Notes: generated by a model not told the origin, from the letters alone. Shown: positions 16,464 through 25,087, counted from the stretch's first letter. The stretch: DNA of 64,000 bases from Flavobacterium notoginsengisoli (GCF_014207905.1 NZ_JACHLB010000001.1:558001-622000), one strand, 5' to 3'. Numbers and translations: made by a program.

Positions 16464-16733
16464 CTAAATTTTTTGAGTCATTTTTAGATAGATTACGACA
16501 ATCTGAACAAGAATAATATAAGAGAACTTCATAATAAAAGTAGTTTTTGCCGTTTTATGTCTAAAGAAAAACATACCTATTAACAAACCTACAGATCCGC
16601 CAATAAAAGCCATGATAAACAATACACTTTCTGGAATTCGCCTTCTATGTCTTCTAGCTTGAAATTTATCGTAGCCAGCGAGGAGAAATGTAAAGCAGTT
16701 TACAAATAAAAAATAGAGTAATAAAACTTTCAT
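16464..16733 (-). CDS. DUF1294 membrane protein
   Basis: An 89-residue protein with an N-terminal hydrophobic segment (MKVLLLYFLFVNCFTFLLAG), the hallmark DUF1294 motif YDKFQARRHRRRIPESVLF, and two further hydrophobic segments (about 39-58 and 68-82). DUF1294 proteins are small inner-membrane proteins of unknown function, sometimes fused to a cold-shock domain; that domain is absent here. The gene is convergent with rpiB and divergent from tex. Confidence 0.88.
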   Translation of the reverse strand: MKVLLLYFLFVNCFTFLLAGYDKFQARRHRRRIPESVLFIMAFIGGSVGLLIGMFFFRHKTAKTTFIMKFSYIILVQIVVIYLKMTQKI

Positions 16734-16847
16734 AGGCTAAAAATTAAAAACAAAGATATTATTTTAGCAAACTAATTGATCTATATATCTTGTTTTTAAC
16801 AAGTAAAATATATCACTTTAACATTAAGAATTTATTTCATTAAAAAT

Positions 16848-18971
16848 ATGACTAACATTCAATTCATCGCCAAGTCAGTGCAGGCACCTGCTGTAAGCAT
16901 TCAAAATACAGTAAAACTATTAGAAGAAGATTGTACGATTCCGTTTATTTCTCGTTATCGAAAAGATGCAACAGGAAATCTGGATGAAACTGTTATTGAG
17001 CAGATTGCCAAACTTCAAAAAGATTACGATACTTTGATAAAACGTAAAGAAGCGGTTTTAAAATCGATTGAAGAACAAAAAGCGCTTACGCCAGAATTGA
17101 AGAAAAAAATTGAAGATAGCTTTGACTTACAAGAAATTGAAGATTTTTACCTTCCGTATAAAAAGAAGAAAAAAACAAAAGCAGATGTGGCGCGTGAATT
17201 TGGTTTAGAACCATTAGCGAAATTGATTATATCTGAAAGTGATGCCGATATTGATTTTATTTCGACTCAATATATTAATGAAAATGTTATCAACGAAGAA
17301 GCAGCAATTCAGGGCGCACGAGATATTGTTGCCGAATGGATTAATGAGAATATTTATGTTCGTAAACAATTAAGAAGATTGTTTCAGCGTAAAGCTACAA
17401 TCGCTACAAAAGTGGTTAAAAAGAAAGCGGAAGAAGAAGGAGCTCAAAAATTCAACCAGTATTTTGATTGGGAAGAACCATTGACAAAAGCGCCAGCGCA
17501 CCGTTTGTTAGCTATGTTACGAGCAGAAAATGAAGGTTTTATCAAAATGAAAATCGATGTTGATATCGATGACGCTTACGATGTTATCGATGAAATTATC
17601 ATTAAAAAACAAAATAATACCACAGCTCACTTACAATTAGCAATTGAGGATAGTTATAAACGTTTGTTGAATCCTGCAATTGGAAACGAAACTTTACAAG
17701 AAGCAAAAGCAAAAGCAGATGCTAATTCTATTCAGGTTTTTGCTAACAATTTGGGTCAGTTATTATTGGCTCCGCCATTGGGAGAAAAACGTATTTTGGC
17801 AATAGATCCAGGATTCAGAAGTGGCTGTAAAGTAGTTTGTCTGGACGAAAAAGGCGATTTGTTATACAACGAAACCATTTATCCGCACGCGCCACAAAAT
17901 GAGGAAACAATGGCGATAAAAAAAATCCGTTCGATGGTCAATGCGTATCAAATAGATGCTATTTCTATCGGAAACGGAACCGCTTCAAGAGAAACTGAAT
18001 TTTTCATCAAAAAAATTGCTTTTGATAAACCAATTCAGGTTTTTGTGGTTTCTGAGGCTGGAGCTTCGGTTTATTCAGCATCAAAAATTGCGAGAGAAGA
18101 ATTTCCTAATTATGATGTAACCGTTCGTGGTTCAGTTTCTATCGGAAGACGACTTTCAGATCCTTTGGCCGAATTGGTAAAAATTGACCCGAAAGCAATT
18201 GGAGTAGGACAATATCAACACGATGTTGACCAAACGAAACTTAAAGAAGAATTGGACAGCACTGTAATTCGTTGTGTAAACTCGGTCGGAATCAATATCA
18301 ACACGGCAAGTAAACATTTACTGAGTTATGTGAGTGGAATCGGGGAGAAGCTGGCCGAAAATATTGTTCAATACCGTTCTGAAAACGGCCCTTTCGAAGA
18401 CAGAAAACAGCTGAAAAAAGTGCCTCGTTTAGGAGATAAAGCGTATCAGCAAGGAGCAGCGTTTATCAGAATTACAAATGCTAAAAATCCGTTGGATAAT
18501 TCGGCGGTGCATCCGGAAGCTTATCCCGTTGTTGAAAAGATGGCGAAAGATTTGAATATTTCTTTGAATGAATTAATTGCAAACAAAGAGAAAACAGCGC
18601 TTATTAAGCCCGAAAAGTATGTAACACCAGAAATTGGTTTATTGACGCTGAAAGATATCATAAAAGAGCTTGAAAAGCCTGGATTGGATCCAAGAAAGTC
18701 GGCTAAGGTTTTTGAATTTGATGCGAATGTAAAATCAATCAAAGATTTGAAAACCGGAATGATATTACCAGGTATTGTTAATAACATCACCAACTTCGGA
18801 TGTTTTGTCGACATCGGAATCAAAGAAAGCGGTTTAGTGCATATTTCGCAGTTAAAATCGGGTTATGTCAGCGATGTAAACGAAGTGGTGAAATTACATC
18901 AGCATGTTGACGTTAAAGTTACTGAGGTTGATGAAGATAGAAAGAGAATTCAGCTGACGATGGTTTTGTAA
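16848..18971 (+). CDS. tex: Tex family RNA-binding transcription accessory protein
   Basis: A 707-residue cytoplasmic protein with the Tex domain order: N-terminal helical Tex region (about 1-200, PFISRYRKDATGNLDE), YqgF/RNase H-like domain (about 322-450, ILAIDPGFRSGCKVVCLDE), helix-hairpin-helix region (about 480-550, VSGIGEKLAENIVQYR and KVPRLGDKAYQQGAAF) and C-terminal S1 RNA-binding domain (about 640-707, GIVNNITNFGCFVDIGIKES). Tex binds nucleic acid and associates with transcription in other bacteria. Flanked by a dispersed hairpin repeat and a strong terminator, it is probably monocistronic. Confidence 0.95.
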   Translation: MTNIQFIAKSVQAPAVSIQNTVKLLEEDCTIPFISRYRKDATGNLDETVIEQIAKLQKDYDTLIKRKEAVLKSIEEQKALTPELKKKIEDSFDLQEIEDFYLPYKKKKKTKADVAREFGLEPLAKLIISESDADIDFISTQYINENVINEEAAIQGARDIVAEWINENIYVRKQLRRLFQRKATIATKVVKKKAEEEGAQKFNQYFDWEEPLTKAPAHRLLAMLRAENEGFIKMKIDVDIDDAYDVIDEIIIKKQNNTTAHLQLAIEDSYKRLLNPAIGNETLQEAKAKADANSIQVFANNLGQLLLAPPLGEKRILAIDPGFRSGCKVVCLDEKGDLLYNETIYPHAPQNEETMAIKKIRSMVNAYQIDAISIGNGTASRETEFFIKKIAFDKPIQVFVVSEAGASVYSASKIAREEFPNYDVTVRGSVSIGRRLSDPLAELVKIDPKAIGVGQYQHDVDQTKLKEELDSTVIRCVNSVGININTASKHLLSYVSGIGEKLAENIVQYRSENGPFEDRKQLKKVPRLGDKAYQQGAAFIRITNAKNPLDNSAVHPEAYPVVEKMAKDLNISLNELIANKEKTALIKPEKYVTPEIGLLTLKDIIKELEKPGLDPRKSAKVFEFDANVKSIKDLKTGMILPGIVNNITNFGCFVDIGIKESGLVHISQLKSGYVSDVNEVVKLHQHVDVKVTEVDEDRKRIQLTMVL

Positions 18972-18993
18972 AATTCCAAAACTTCTTCAATCT

Positions 18994-19094
18994 TGTCATT
19001 TCGACGAAGGAGAAATCTCCACGAGTAACTCCGCTACAATTTGTCTATTCTTTGTAGAGCTACTTACGAAGATTTCTCCTTCGTCGAAATGACA
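18994..19094. repeat. Long intergenic hairpin, 25-bp perfect arms
   Basis: TGTCATTTCGACGAAGGAG... at 18994-19018 is the exact reverse complement of 19070-19094 (ending CGTCGAAATGACA), with a 51-base loop. I recognise the TGTCATTTCGACGAAGGAG word as a common dispersed element in flavobacterial genomes. Confidence 0.85.
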
Positions 19095-19130
19095 AACTAT
19101 ATGTAAATATCTTTATTATTAAAAGCACAA

Positions 19131-19169
19131 AAAAAATCCCAAACTACAATTTGCAGTTTGGGATTTTTT
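19131..19169. terminator. Bidirectional terminator between tex and tatA
   Basis: AAAAAATCCCAAACT and AGTTTGGGATTTTTT are perfect complements around a 9-base loop, with A and T runs on both sides, between convergent genes. Confidence 0.92.
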
Positions 19170-19186
19170 AATAAGTTTCGAATTTA

Positions 19187-19366
19187 TTATTTCGTTTCTT
19201 CTTCTTGTTTTTTAGAAGCAGCAGGTTGATCGTCTTTAGCAGCGTTTTTAAATTCTTTAATACCGCTTCCTAAACCTTTCATTAATTCTGGAATTTTTTT
19301 ACCTCCAAAAAGTAAAATCACAATACCTACTATTACAAGGATTTCTGTAAGACCTAATCTTCCCAT
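19187..19366 (-). CDS. tatA: TatA/E-family twin-arginine translocase protein
   Basis: A 59-residue gene easily missed because of its length. The product reads [20 protein letters not shown], then [19 protein letters not shown] and a charged tail ending KKQEEETK. This is the TatA pattern: one membrane helix, a hinge (FGGKKIPEL), an amphipathic helix and a polar tail. TatA oligomers form the pore of the twin-arginine system that exports folded proteins. tatC is not in the window. A TACCTTTG -7 box lies 48 bp upstream, and the strong terminator shared with tex follows. Confidence 0.93.
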   Translation of the reverse strand: MGRLGLTEILVIVGIVILLFGGKKIPELMKGLGSGIKEFKNAAKDDQPAASKKQEEETK

Positions 19367-19413
19367 GATTGTATATTTAATGCCGAAGCAAATTGTTTTT
19401 CTTAATTATTCCG

Positions 19414-19421
19414 CAAAGGTA
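19414..19421 (-). promoter_or_regulatory. -7 promoter box of tatA
   Basis: TACCTTTG on the minus strand fits TAnnTTTG; the leader would be about 40 nt. -33 element unclear. Confidence 0.55.
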
Positions 19422-19552
19422 TACAGAAATATACGAAATAGAAGTATTTTTAGTTTAAAATATTAGTATCTAACCACGTTAAATATTTTATAAAATCGTA
19501 AATTATAGCATTTCATAGTATTTTCCCGATCGTTATCGTGACGATTAATTAC

Positions 19553-19560
19553 TATATTTG
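19553..19560 (+). promoter_or_regulatory. -7 promoter box of the M23-like gene
   Basis: TATATTTG fits TAnnTTTG, 18 bp upstream of the ATG at 19579. Confidence 0.5.
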
Positions 19561-19578
19561 CTAGCATAATGAAGTACA

Positions 19579-20085
19579 ATGGCTAAAAAAAAGAAAAAGA
19601 ATTTAAGAAAAAAATTATTCATTAAAAATAGATTGGTAATTTTAAATGAAGACACTTTTGAAGAAATTTTTTCTTTTAGGCTTACTTTAATGAACGTGTT
19701 CGTAACGTTTACTTTAGGAGGTATTTTTTTAATTTTAGTAACCACTTTTATTATCGCTTTTACGCCGCTCCGCGAATTTATTCCAGGTTATTCTTCGACA
19801 GAATTAAAGAGAAATGCTACGCGACTGGCTATAAAATCTGATTCTTTAGAAACAGCTTTAAAGCAAAATGAAGCCTACATAAAAGGCATTCAGAAAGTAT
19901 TAAAAGGAGAATTAGAGTATTCAAAATTTAATAAAGATTCGATTTTATCAGAAACGGCAGAAGATCCTTCAGATTTAAACATGAAAGCTTCTGATGCGGA
20001 AGTAAAATTAAGAGATGAGGTGGCAAATACTGAAAAGGAATTGCAAACAAAAACTCAGAACAAAAAGAAAAGTGACAAAAAATAA
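19579..20085 (+). CDS. Membrane protein like an M23 peptidase N-terminus, no peptidase domain
   Basis: A 168-residue protein: very basic N-terminus (MAKKKKKNLRKKL), then RLVILNEDTFEEIFSFRLTL, one transmembrane helix (about 45-66), a short FTPLREFIPGYSS segment and a polar, coiled-coil-prone tail ending in lysines. As far as I remember, this N-terminal arrangement precedes an M23 (LytM) domain in longer proteins of related Flavobacteriaceae. Here the frame stops before any such domain, with no HxGxD or HxH motif. It may be a truncated relative or an independent scaffold. It is 11 bp upstream of the GH3-family gene, so the two are likely co-expressed. Confidence 0.6.
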   Translation: MAKKKKKNLRKKLFIKNRLVILNEDTFEEIFSFRLTLMNVFVTFTLGGIFLILVTTFIIAFTPLREFIPGYSSTELKRNATRLAIKSDSLETALKQNEAYIKGIQKVLKGELEYSKFNKDSILSETAEDPSDLNMKASDAEVKLRDEVANTEKELQTKTQNKKKSDKK

Positions 20086-20096
20086 TACCATAAAAA

Positions 20097-21581
20097 ATGT
20101 CAATCAAAGCTTTAGCAGCAAAAATATTTGCCAGAAAAATATATAAAAAAACGCAGGCTTGGGCCCAAAGACCAGTCGAAATACAAGAAAAGGTTTTTCA
20201 AAATTTAATAAAAAGTGCAGCCCAAACCAGTTTTGGTAAAGACCATTATTTTAATCAAATAAAAAAGGTCGAAGATTTTCAAAAAAACGTTCCTGTAAGA
20301 GATTATGAAGATTTGAAACCTTATGTTGAAAAGGTTATAAAAGGAGAAGAAAGTATTCTTTGGCCAGGAAAACCACTTTATTTTGCAAAAACTTCTGGAA
20401 CAACTTCTGGAGCGAAATTTATTCCGCTGACCAAAGAATCAATGCCTTATCATATTGAAGCGGCGAGAAATGCTATTTTGCATTATGTTAATGAAACAGG
20501 AAACACTGATTTTGTTGATGGAAAAATGATATTTCTTCAAGGAAGTCCAATTTTGACTGAAAAATACGGAATTAAATTTGGACGACTTTCGGGTATTGTG
20601 GCACATTTTGTTCCGAGATATTTGCAAAGAAATAGAATGCCATCTTGGGAAACCAATTGTATTGAAGATTGGGAAACCAAAGTAGATGCTATTGTAGACG
20701 AAACCATAAAAGAAGATATGTCGGTTATCTCAGGAATTCCGTCTTGGGTACAGATGTATTTTGAGCGTTTACAGCAAAAAAGCAATGGAAAAAAGATTGG
20801 CGAAATATTCAAAAACTTTAATCTATTTATCTATGGAGGTGTAAATTATGAACCTTATCGCGCCAAGTTTGAACAAATGATTGGCAGAAAGGTAGATAGT
20901 ATAGAATTGTTTCCGGCTTCTGAAGGCTTTTTTGCCTATCAGGATTCTCAGAAAGAAAAAGGAATGCTTTTATTGCTAAATTCTGGAATTTTCTACGAAT
21001 TTATAAAAGCCGATGAATTTTTTGAAGAAAACCCAAAAGCGATTACAATTGGTGAAGTAGAAATGGGCATAAACTATGTTTTAATAATTTCTACAAATGC
21101 AGGTCTTTGGCGTTATAATATTGGTGATACAGTTCAGTTTACTTCTCTAGCGCCTTATCGTGTGATAGTTTCCGGACGTATCAAACATTATATTTCTGCT
21201 TTTGGCGAACACGTAATTGCCAATGAAGTAGAAAATGCAATGAAAGAAGCTGTTGCATCGACCAATATTGTAATTAATGAATTTACAGTTGCGCCGCAGA
21301 TTAATCCGTCAAACGGATTGCCATATCATGAATGGTTGGTTGAGTTTGAAAAAGAACCAGAAAACATGGAAGTTTTTGCTGAAACGATCGACAATTCGAT
21401 GCGTAAACAAAACATTTATTATGATGATTTAATCACAGGAAATGTTTTAAGAAAAGTAGTGATTACCAAAGTTTCTAAAAATGGATTTCAGGAATACATG
21501 AAATCGCAAGGGAAATTAGGCGGACAGAATAAGATTCCGAGATTGTCAAATGATAGAAAGATTGCGGATAATTTGAGATAG
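20097..21581 (+). CDS. GH3 auxin-responsive promoter family protein (acyl-adenylate type enzyme)
   Basis: A 494-residue protein of the GH3 superfamily. The adenylate-forming motif is visible in YFAKTSGTTSGAKFIPLT (about 98-115), followed by the family's FYGG-like NFNLFIYGGVNYEPY region, SIELFPASEGFFAYQ and YNIGDTVQFTSLAPYR. In plants GH3 enzymes adenylate carboxylic acids and couple them to amino acids; bacterial homologues are widespread in Bacteroidota and their substrates are unknown. Predicted cytoplasmic. It follows the M23-like membrane gene by 11 bp, which suggests a shared operon but does not reveal the substrate. Confidence 0.88.
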   Translation: MSIKALAAKIFARKIYKKTQAWAQRPVEIQEKVFQNLIKSAAQTSFGKDHYFNQIKKVEDFQKNVPVRDYEDLKPYVEKVIKGEESILWPGKPLYFAKTSGTTSGAKFIPLTKESMPYHIEAARNAILHYVNETGNTDFVDGKMIFLQGSPILTEKYGIKFGRLSGIVAHFVPRYLQRNRMPSWETNCIEDWETKVDAIVDETIKEDMSVISGIPSWVQMYFERLQQKSNGKKIGEIFKNFNLFIYGGVNYEPYRAKFEQMIGRKVDSIELFPASEGFFAYQDSQKEKGMLLLLNSGIFYEFIKADEFFEENPKAITIGEVEMGINYVLIISTNAGLWRYNIGDTVQFTSLAPYRVIVSGRIKHYISAFGEHVIANEVENAMKEAVASTNIVINEFTVAPQINPSNGLPYHEWLVEFEKEPENMEVFAETIDNSMRKQNIYYDDLITGNVLRKVVITKVSKNGFQEYMKSQGKLGGQNKIPRLSNDRKIADNLR

Positions 21582-21654
21582 CATTTAGGTAATATTTTTC
21601 GTATTAATAAGTTATTTACTACAATATATAAATTGAGAAGTAAATAAAAAATTA

Positions 21655-22308
21655 ATGAGTCAAGGAAAATTTCAAAATAAATACCGTATTTCTTCGATAA
21701 GAGCCCAATGGTGGGACTATGGATGGAATGGAGCCTATTTCATAACTATTTGTACACAAGACAGGAAACATTATTTTGGAGAAATTCAAAATAATAAAAT
21801 GATTTTATCGCATGCTGGAATTATTGCCGATTTATTATGGCATCAAATTCCATCACATCATAAAAATGTCGAATTGGGTGATTTTGTGGTAATGCCAAAT
21901 CATATTCATGGAATTTTGATAATTAATAAACCATTGGATAACGCAAATGACTTGGGGATGAATCACTTACAGGCAGGGCATTTGAGCATGGATTATGTAC
22001 AGACAGGGCATGCCCTGTCTCAACACGTCCTATCTCAACAATCATCTGAAATATCATCAGAATCGAATCCAGGCTCGCAACGATTTCAAAACATTGGAAA
22101 AAATACTATTTCGTCAATTGTTGGATCGTATAAATCTGCGGTAACCAAACATGCCAATAGATTAGGATATCCGCATCAATGGCAAAAATTATTTTACGAT
22201 AATATCATTAGAAGTAATAATGATTATCAAAGAATTTCTGATTACATTGTTTCAAATCCCGAAAAATGGGCAAAGGATAAATTTAAAACAGAAGATAAAT
22301 CAAAATAA
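21655..22308 (+). CDS. REP-associated tyrosine transposase (RAYT, Y1 HUH family)
   Basis: A 217-residue single-domain relative of the IS200/IS605 TnpA transposases. The HUH motif is H83-I-H85 in VVMPNHIHGILI, and the candidate catalytic tyrosine is Y159 in VGSYKSAVTK; the C-terminal YIVSNPEKWAKDKF helix is typical of Bacteroidota RAYTs. No terminal repeats of an insertion sequence flank it, as expected for domesticated RAYTs that act on REP palindromes. Residues about 100-140 form a repetitive low-complexity insert, and the DNA there contains a perfect 20-bp palindrome. A related palindrome lies 30 bp after the stop. Likely active in structure, but activity is unproven. Confidence 0.9.
   Translation: MSQGKFQNKYRISSIRAQWWDYGWNGAYFITICTQDRKHYFGEIQNNKMILSHAGIIADLLWHQIPSHHKNVELGDFVVMPNHIHGILIINKPLDNANDLGMNHLQAGHLSMDYVQTGHALSQHVLSQQSSEISSESNPGSQRFQNIGKNTISSIVGSYKSAVTKHANRLGYPHQWQKLFYDNIIRSNNDYQRISDYIVSNPEKWAKDKFKTEDKSK
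22001..22020. repeat. REP-like palindrome inside the RAYT gene
   Basis: AGACAGGGCATGCCCTGTCT is a perfect 20-bp palindrome in the coding region (residues about 116-122). A half copy with ACAGGCAGGGCAT occurs just upstream at about 21969-21981. Confidence 0.8.
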
Positions 22309-22337
22309 AAATGATTTTTTAAAAAATAATGTTGCAG

Positions 22338-22357
22338 ATACACGGCATGCCGTGTAT
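22338..22357. repeat. REP-like palindrome downstream of the RAYT gene
   Basis: ATACACGGCATGCCGTGTAT is a perfect 20-bp palindrome sharing the frame AnACAnGGCATGCCnTGTnT with the in-gene copy. Confidence 0.8.
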
Positions 22358-22362
22358 TTAAC

Positions 22363-22370
22363 TACATTTG
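22363..22370 (+). promoter_or_regulatory. -7 promoter box of the DUF6909-like gene
   Basis: TACATTTG fits TAnnTTTG, 20 bp before the ATG at 22391. The REP-like palindrome occupies the place of the -33 element. Confidence 0.5.
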
Positions 22371-22390
22371 AGTTTACAAAATAATACAGA

Positions 22391-24070
22391 ATGAAAGAAA
22401 CCAAACATATATCAAGATCAAGAGCGCAGGAATCTTCTGCGGCGATAGAAAAAATGTACATTACAATGCGCCATTTATTCAACCGTGGTTTTTATAAACC
22501 AATGGGAGTTTCTGGCGACAGTTTACGCGAATCATTATTGGCATTACGTCCAGAAATCTATGGAAATATTGCAGAAGAAAAAGTAGAACTAAACGGACTT
22601 CTATACGTTATAGAACGTCTTCCAATCGGAATTGAACAATGCCGTTTTATCAATTTAACTTCAGATGAAGGTTATTCTAAATCGCATTTTCAGCCAATTG
22701 TTCCTCCAAAAAGAAGAAGAAACTGCTATAGAATCGACGAAGAGCAAATGAACGTGGAAATCACGCGCGGACGCTCTGATATTTACGATATCCTTACACA
22801 TTTAACGTTCATTTTCATTGAATCTCATAAAATTAAAAATAGAGTTTTAATTGATGACGGTGGAGAAGTTTCTCGCGATTGGCAGAAATTGGAACAAGCG
22901 GTTATGCAAACCAAAAAGCTTTCGCAAGTTGAAAAAGAAAAAGCAATTTCGCACGTTGCCAATATTTTAGCAAGAACTTTTGAAGAAGTTTTAGATATTT
23001 ACGATGCTTTTGGTTCAGAAAATGCACCAGATCGATTCTTACACGTAATTTATTGGTTAGGAAAACTGGCAATCGAAGAAATTGTTGAAAACAACAAACG
23101 TACGATTACTTTTAGTCCAGTTTTACGTGAGCGTTTAGGACATCATATTCACGGAGAAATCTGGGCAACAAATATTAAAGAAGTTTTAAAAGCTAATGAT
23201 TTGCTGAAAAGGCCAATTCACGTTATTAGTGCAAATATGCACAGTGTGATGAATTCGATTTTTGCGACGCCTTTGTTGAAAACGAAATATAAAGGAAAAA
23301 CGGATTTCTTTATTTATGAAGAATTAAGCGGTTCTGGATCAAAAGAAATTAGAGGTCAGGTTGAAGAACTGGCTTTTAAAAATGGAATGATTTCGTTGCC
23401 AGATAGTTCAGGAACAAATATCGACGTTCAGATTTTTGATACCGCAAAAATTGACTGGTCAAAAACGGCTTTTTCGCATGCTAATGTAGGAGAAGATAAA
23501 CCTGTAATAATTGTAATGGATTATGCTTTTGGCGAGCAAGCTTACGAAACAATCGATGAGCTTTTGAAACCATTTAAAAAAGAAACTTTACTAAATGTAA
23601 AATCGGTTTCGATTATGGGTAAAGCGGGGATTTTAGAAGGTGGAAAAGGAGATATCATGATTCCAACGGCTCATATCAACGAAGGAACTGCAGATAATTA
23701 TTTCTTCGAAAATGAATTGACAGGCGCAATGTTCGAAGGAAACGATATTGATATTTATGAAGGAGCAATGGTTACCGTTTTAGGAACGTCATTACAAAAC
23801 AGAGATTTGCTGAAATTTTTCCACGAATCTACTTGGGGAGTAATTGGTCTTGAAATGGAAGGTTCTTACTATCAAAAAGCGATTCAGTCGGCATCTAAAA
23901 TTAGAAAAAGTGTGCCTCAAGATATTAAAGTTCGATATGCTTATTATGCTTCAGATAATCCGCTGGAAACAGGAAGTACTTTGGCTTCTGGCGGACTTGG
24001 AACAACTGGTGTTAAACCAACTTATTTGATTACAATTAAAATTTTAGAACAAATTTTTAATATAAAATAG
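22391..24070 (+). CDS. DUF6909-like conserved protein, possible nucleoside-phosphorylase fold at C-terminus
   Basis: A 559-residue cytoplasmic protein beginning MKETKHISRSRAQESSAAIE. I recall this as the Bacteroidota family DUF6909. The N-terminal half is helical with a conserved PPKRRRNCYRIDEEQMNVEI segment. The C-terminal half contains SIMGKAGILEGGKGDIMIPT, then VIGLEMEGSYYQKAI, a glutamate-centred motif like the EME motif of purine nucleoside phosphorylase/AMP nucleosidase proteins, then SDNPLETGSTLASGGLG. This suggests a nucleoside or nucleotide-binding enzyme, but residues and substrate cannot be confirmed. It is followed 8 bp later by the Wzz-like gene, possibly just by proximity. Confidence 0.6.
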   Translation: MKETKHISRSRAQESSAAIEKMYITMRHLFNRGFYKPMGVSGDSLRESLLALRPEIYGNIAEEKVELNGLLYVIERLPIGIEQCRFINLTSDEGYSKSHFQPIVPPKRRRNCYRIDEEQMNVEITRGRSDIYDILTHLTFIFIESHKIKNRVLIDDGGEVSRDWQKLEQAVMQTKKLSQVEKEKAISHVANILARTFEEVLDIYDAFGSENAPDRFLHVIYWLGKLAIEEIVENNKRTITFSPVLRERLGHHIHGEIWATNIKEVLKANDLLKRPIHVISANMHSVMNSIFATPLLKTKYKGKTDFFIYEELSGSGSKEIRGQVEELAFKNGMISLPDSSGTNIDVQIFDTAKIDWSKTAFSHANVGEDKPVIIVMDYAFGEQAYETIDELLKPFKKETLLNVKSVSIMGKAGILEGGKGDIMIPTAHINEGTADNYFFENELTGAMFEGNDIDIYEGAMVTVLGTSLQNRDLLKFFHESTWGVIGLEMEGSYYQKAIQSASKIRKSVPQDIKVRYAYYASDNPLETGSTLASGGLGTTGVKPTYLITIKILEQIFNIK

Positions 24071-24078
24071 CACTTTAG

Positions 24079-25071
24079 ATGAGTACAAAAGTACCACAAA
24101 ATCAAGAAGATCAGGAAATTGATTTAGTTCAGATTTCTAAAAAGATCGGTAACTTTTTTGAGAGATTGAATCGTTCTATTTTTAGTAGTATTCAATTCTT
24201 TTTAAGAAACTGGATTATAGTTTTAGTATTGATTGTGACTGGTTTTGCTATTGGCTGGTATTTAGACACTGCAAGAAAATCATACAGTAATGAAATTATT
24301 GTAGAGCCAAATTTTGAAAGCGTCGATTATTTATATTCAAAAATTGATTTACTACAGTCTAAAGTAATTTCACACGATACTGTTTTTCTAAAAAATGTAG
24401 TTGGAATTAAAAGACCAAAATTGATTAAAAGAATTCAAATTAGACCAATTGTTGAAGCTTATAAATTTGTAGAAAACAAAGAGCGTAATTTTCAATTGTT
24501 AGAATTGATGGCTGAAAATGGTGATATCAACAAAATCTTGGTAGACACCATAACCAGCAAAAACTATAGATATCACACCATTTCTTTTACAACAAATGAA
24601 ATAGGAAATGATACAGACTTTGCAGTGCCAATTTTGAATTTTTTGAATAATTCAGAATATTTTAATACAGTTCAGAAAATTGAATTAAAAAATTTACAAG
24701 CACATATTGTTCAAAATGATTCCATTATCAAACAGATTAATAATGTTTTAAGCAATTTTTCTAATGTTGCAAAAGGAGCGCAAAACGACAAATTGGTCTA
24801 TTATAATGAAAATACCCAGTTAAACGACCTTATAAAAACAAAACAGTATTTAATTGATGATCAAGGAAAAAATAGACTTAAATTGATCAGTTACGAAAAA
24901 ACAATCAAAGAAATCAGTAGTACGATAAATGTTGAAAGCAAAAAATCGATTAATAGCAAGCTAAAATTCTATTTACCTCTTTTATTTATTTTGTTTTTTG
25001 TGTTACTAAATTCATTTAAAGCATTTTACAAAAAGCAACTTTTGCTTGAAGAAAAAGAAAAGAACAATTAA
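24079..25071 (+). CDS. Wzz-like chain-length determinant-type membrane protein
   Basis: A 330-residue protein with two transmembrane helices, one near the N-terminus (about 40-66, NWIIVLVLIVTGFAIGWYLD) and one near the C-terminus (about 296-316), bracketing a largely helical, coiled-coil-rich periplasmic part. This is the topology of polysaccharide co-polymerases (Wzz) that set O-antigen chain length. The usual Pro/Gly-rich C-terminal motif is not obvious, so the family call rests on topology and on its position as the first gene of a polysaccharide cluster with flippase, polymerase and glycosyltransferases. Confidence 0.6.
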   Translation: MSTKVPQNQEDQEIDLVQISKKIGNFFERLNRSIFSSIQFFLRNWIIVLVLIVTGFAIGWYLDTARKSYSNEIIVEPNFESVDYLYSKIDLLQSKVISHDTVFLKNVVGIKRPKLIKRIQIRPIVEAYKFVENKERNFQLLELMAENGDINKILVDTITSKNYRYHTISFTTNEIGNDTDFAVPILNFLNNSEYFNTVQKIELKNLQAHIVQNDSIIKQINNVLSNFSNVAKGAQNDKLVYYNENTQLNDLIKTKQYLIDDQGKNRLKLISYEKTIKEISSTINVESKKSINSKLKFYLPLLFILFFVLLNSFKAFYKKQLLLEEKEKNN

Positions 25072-25087
25072 TATAATTTTTTTTAAA

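Noticed and set aside
21655..22308. Active IS200/IS605 insertion sequence
   Set aside because: No subterminal hairpins or TnpB gene flank it, and the protein has RAYT features instead.
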